Origin: UBA6168 sp964508135
GTDB lineage: Bacteria; Bacteroidota; Bacteroidia; Chitinophagales; Saprospiraceae
Assembly (NCBI GenBank): GCA_964508135.1
Contig: CAZDSU010000009.1
Coordinates: forward strand, 55,945-119,944
Direction of reading: 5' to 3'
DNA length: 64,000 nt
In this document: in pieces, positions 60,167 through 64,000 of the stretch
Numbering within the stretch: the stretch's first letter is position 1
Layout of the letters: every line of letters begins with the position of its first letter
Program-made: the position numbers and the translations under genes
The notes under the pieces: model-generated
Seen by the model: the letters and a program-made list of their open reading frames with translations, nothing else
Told to the model about the DNA's origin: nothing
The model's database searches: none

Positions 60167-63100
60167 CATCTAAACCATCCTTCGGCTAAGGCAGAATTGC
60201 GACTCAAATAGTTTTGAGCAATATTATGTTCATCTTCATCATCTAAACCATCCTTCGGCTAAGGCAGAATTGCGACTGGTAAGCCGAGTGACGACCTTAT
60301 TTCTGAATCACCATCTAAACCATCCTTCGGCTAAGGCAGAATTGCGACTCACATTCCGTGACAGAATCATTTGGACTCAAGAACATCTAAACCATCCTTC
60401 GGCTAAGGCAGAATTGCGACACATTCTGGCTTTACTTTTGCTGAAAGAAATTCTCCAACATCTAAACCATCCTTCGGCTAAGGCAGAATTGCGACTGAAA
60501 TGCGTACCACGCACCCCACAAGATTCCTTCTCATCTAAACCATCCTTCGGCTAAGGCAGAAGGCTAAGGCAGAATTGCGACGAAAAGTGGACTATCTTTC
60601 CGCCTGGCCTTGTTCCCATCTAAACCATCCTTCGGCTAAGGCAGAATTGCGACTTCCATTCGTCAAAAGTAAATTCGACAGTCGCTTCGCATCTAAACCA
60701 TCCTTCGGCTAAGGCAGAATTGCGACGCGAAGGAATGCTCAAACTGGGCATTAACTCGACCACATCTAAACCATCCTTCGGCTAAGGCAGAATTGCGACT
60801 TTAAGCGGCCAGGTTTTCTACCAACTTGGAAATTTCATCTAAACCATCCTTCGGCTAAGGCAGAATTGCGACACGTTGTCCTGGTCTGCGTTCACGCTCA
60901 TCAACTGCATCTAAACCATCCTTCGGCTAAGGCAGAATTGCGACAACGAACGAAGCAACAATATGCAGTGCGATCATGGCATCTAAACCATCCTTCGGCT
61001 AAGGCAGAATTGCGACCACGGCGATAGTCGTATATGAACTCGGTGCCGTCACATCTAAACCATCCTTCGGCTAAGGCAGAATTGCGACTAGCGTTTCAGT
61101 GCAGCATCAGTCCCTGTTCCTTCATCTAAACCATCCTTCGGCTAAGGCAGAATTGCGACGAGTAGGTAGAGGAAAATTGCCAAAAAGGGATAGACATCTA
61201 AACCATCCTTCGGCTAAGGCAGAATTGCGACTCTTCAAACCCTCAAGCTCGGCTTGGGCTTGATTGTCATCTAAACCATCCTTCGGCTAAGGCAGAATTG
61301 CGACTATAACAATACCTGCAGTGCAGAACTCTTACTGTCATCTAAACCATCCTTCGGCTAAGGCAGAATTGCGACAAATTATCCCTGAGATCCAGAACAG
61401 ACCTCTTTTGTCATCTAAACCATCCTTCGGCTAAGGCAGAATTGCGACCTCCCAATGTTGGTAAATTGTCTGAGTGCAGTTCACATCTAAACCATCCTTC
61501 GGCTAAGGCAGAATTGCGACTGGGCCTGTGTCAAACTGTTGATGATCGAAATCAGCATCTAAACCATCCTTCGGCTAAGGCAGAATTGCGACAGCCCATA
61601 CCTGAAAGTACTCACTTTCAGAAGCTCATCTAAACCATCCTTCGGCTAAGGCAGAATTGCGACCAGTATTTTCATTAACCAATAAAAAATTTCTCTTACA
61701 TCTAAACCATCCTTCGGCTAAGGCAGAATTGCGACTTATCGAAATACATTGTGCATTCCTCGTCATCTTCATCTAAACCATCCTTCGGCTAAGGCAGAAT
61801 TGCGACGTGGGTGTCTATAACGTTGAAAAACACAGTAATTGTCATCTAAACCATCCTTCGGCTAAGGCAGAATTGCGACTTCCACAGTCGGAACGATTGG
61901 AGTGTCTGGGTTGTCATCTAAACCATCCTTCGGCTAAGGCAGAATTGCGACCTGTAACCTTTTTTGTCGTATTAACAGGCTTGGTAGTCATCTAAACCAT
62001 CCTTCGGCTAAGGCAGAATTGCGACCATGATGCTCAGCACCATACCTATTGCCACGCCTTTCATCTAAACCATCCTTCGGCTAAGGCAGAATTGCGACTC
62101 TTTAGGAGTTGGTTTAGTTATAGCCCAACACAAACATCTAAACCATCCTTCGGCTAAGGCAGAATTGCGACTCTTGAAATAGTTTTCGACCTGACGGTCG
62201 ATTTTCATCTAAACCATCCTTCGGCTAAGGCAGAATTGCGACCAGAATATCTGCACTGGTGCGTGCAGATTCATCTCATCTAAACCATCCTTCGGCTAAG
62301 GCAGAATTGCGACAGAAACACCCAAAGGTACTTCATCGGCATTTTTTATCATCTAAACCATCCTTCGGCTAAGGCAGAATTGCGACACCAACCCATGTGA
62401 TAAGAATTTAATTGTGAACCGCATCTAAACCATCCTTCGGCTAAGGCAGAATTGCGACAATAGAAGAATCGGCAAACTTTTCATTGAATTAACATCTAAA
62501 CCATCCTTCGGCTAAGGCAGAATTGCGACAATTGGATGAAATTTTGAATGAAACTCATGGCAGTCATCTAAACCATCCTTCGGCTAAGGCAGAATTGCGA
62601 CCCGCCCTAGGGGGCAGAGGCACTACATCATTTTTTCATCTAAACCATCCTTCGGCTAAGGCAGAATTGCGACATTTTTAACTTCTTTTCTTCGGCCAGT
62701 CGCTCTTTCATCTAAACCATCCTTCGGCTAAGGCAGAATTGCGACACGGCAGTCCCAGCCCTCAGACGAAACTTCGATGACATCTAAACCATCCTTCGGC
62801 TAAGGCAGAATTGCGACGGTTAAGTTCAGAGTCGACTTTACTACCCTTCGACAACATCTAAACCATCCTTCGGCTAAGGCAGAATTGCGACCCAGAATCA
62901 ATTTTGCCATGTTTGGCTACTACTGCATCTAAACCATCCTTCGGCTAAGGCAGAATTGCGACTCGTTAAGGCTGAAGCGGCAGAGCTGGTGAACGTCATC
63001 TAAACCATCCTTCGGCTAAGGCAGAATTGCGACTCATTTCTGATTCTTTCGTAGTTGTCATGTTGTTGTGCATCTAAACCATCCTTCGGCTAAGGCAGAA

Positions 63101-64000
63101 TTGCGACCCGACGGCTTCTTTGGGGCCACTAAGCTTCTCTACCATCTAAACCATCCTTCGGCTAAGGCAGAATTGCGACTGATAAATACGACACATACGA
63201 TTAACCCCACAAAAGCATCTAAACCATCCTTCGGCTAAGGCAGAATTGCGACCCAAGCCCATAGCCCTAAAAGAAACCATAGCTTAACATCTAAACCATC
63301 CTTCGGCTAAGGCAGAATTGCGACAAGGTTGGCGACGGAAATTTGATTTTCTCCAACAAGACATCTAAACCATCCTTCGGCTAAGGCAGAATTGCGACCG
63401 GACAAAGAAGAACGGCTTGTCGCCGGTGACTGTCATCTAAACCATCCTTCGGCTAAGGCAGAATTGCGACTTGTCGCAGCTAGGTTTAAAATCGCTCTTT
63501 TCATAAAACATCTAAACCATCCTTCGGCTAAGGCAGAATTGCGACTTTGAAATAAAAAGCCCATAAAACCCGTCAACACAGCATCTAAACCATCCTTCGG
63601 CTAAGGCAGAATTGCGACCTAATGCTGCATATTGATCCCCAACTGGGTGGCGGCATCTAAACCATCCTTCGGCTAAGGCAGAATTGCGACAATAGTGCCC
63701 GTGCTACTGAAGCTACCATCAAATGTCATCTAAACCATCCTTCGGCTAAGGCAGAATTGCGACCAACAACGTACCGAGCCAGTATCACGGTAGACTATCA
63801 TCTAAACCATCCTTCGGCTAAGGCAGAATTGCGACTCTTTCGTTTGCGCTGTCATGAGTTTTTTGTAGACATCTAAACCATCCTTCGGCTAAGGCAGAAT
63901 TGCGACCAGGTTGTTACTTGAGGAATGTGTGTGCCTTACCGTTGACATCTAAACCATCCTTCGGCTAAGGCAGAATTGCGACCTGTGTACTCAATAAGAG
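60167..64000 (+). CRISPR. type III-B CRISPR array, 53 complete repeats, truncated by window end
   Basis: The repeat is 37 nt, starts CATCTAAACC, has CCTTCGGCTAAGG (a 4-bp stem) in the middle and ends GAATTGCGAC. I located 53 complete repeats (first 60167-60203, last 63946-63982) and 52 complete spacers of 34-39 nt, mostly 34-36, plus the start of a further one. The last eight bases, ATTGCGAC, correspond to the 5' tag of type III crRNAs (usually AUUGAAAC-like). All repeats look identical except the sixth (60532-60581), which carries a 13-nt internal duplication. The low divergence across the whole stretch indicates an active or recently active array. Confidence 0.98.
60532..60581 (+). repeat. 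aberrant 50-nt CRISPR repeat
   Basis: The sixth repeat has GGCTAAGGCAGAA duplicated in tandem, giving 50 instead of 37 nt. The 3' tag ATTGCGAC is intact, so a crRNA could still be made, but the stem-loop for Cas6 can form in two registers. Confidence 0.9.

Noticed and set aside
60270..61995. Short frames encoding repeated HLNHPSAKAELR peptides
   Set aside because: They are translations of the CRISPR repeats, not genes.
1..64000. tRNA, rRNA, riboswitch or transposase genes
   Set aside because: I looked for cloverleaf T-loop signatures, cobalamin/SAM riboswitch cores and transposase motifs and saw none that I could support.

Overview
This window comes from a Bacteroidetes chromosome, most likely a member of the Saprospiraceae or a close relative. 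The evidence is a 2135-residue secreted protein with the gliding-motility-associated C-terminal sorting domain, a PorV-like outer membrane protein, DUF5686/carboxypeptidase-regulatory, DUF4197, DUF6089 and VCBS/FG-GAP proteins, and TAnnTTTG-type promoters. It is assembled draft sequence: one run of ten Ns lies in metH and looks like a false gap.

Layout. 1-6.9 kb: end of an NlpC/P60 hydrolase, a conserved protein of unknown function, an EI24 membrane protein, a CBS-pair protein, a PorV-like barrel and a TPR protein with an EAD11-like N-terminus. 6.9-13.3 kb: the giant PKD-like type IX secretion substrate. 13.3-24.6 kb: core metabolism and envelope genes (tpiA, an ECF sigma factor, PspC, metH, a lipoprotein, murB, an HMG-CoA lyase, a VOC protein) with small unknowns. 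24.6-32.4 kb: DUF5686, AsmA and two outer-membrane barrel genes. 32.4-45 kb: a UMF1 transporter overlapping a sphingosine-phosphate-lyase-like PLP enzyme, recQ, a NrtR-like Nudix regulator, DUF4197, a large FG-GAP/ASPIC lipoprotein and DUF6089. Intergenic spaces hold unusual repeats: tracts with an 8-nt period, and two palindromic MITE-like elements that share their ends.

45.7-64 kb is a complete type III-B CRISPR-Cas island. A tightly packed + strand operon runs cas6, a two-TM protein of unknown function, cmr1, cas10/cmr2, cmr3, a CARF-domain protein, cmr4, cmr5, cmr6. Cas10 keeps the GGDD cyclase motif but lacks the HD nuclease domain, so the system probably signals through cyclic oligoadenylate to the CARF protein and perhaps to the membrane protein. 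An orphan gene follows. Then, on the minus strand, comes a GC-rich adaptation module: cas1, a 501-bp structured spacer, cas2, a 107-bp octanucleotide tract, and a stand-alone reverse transcriptase with retron-type motifs (NAxxH, YVDD, VTG). A leader with a good promoter drives a CRISPR array of 53 complete 37-nt repeats that runs off the window edge.

The strongest candidates for something undescribed are the retron-like RT tied to cas1-cas2 in a type III-B locus, the uncharacterised membrane protein inside the cmr operon, the roughly 47-residue palindrome-derived insertion in Cas6, and the recurring 8-nt-period intergenic tracts.
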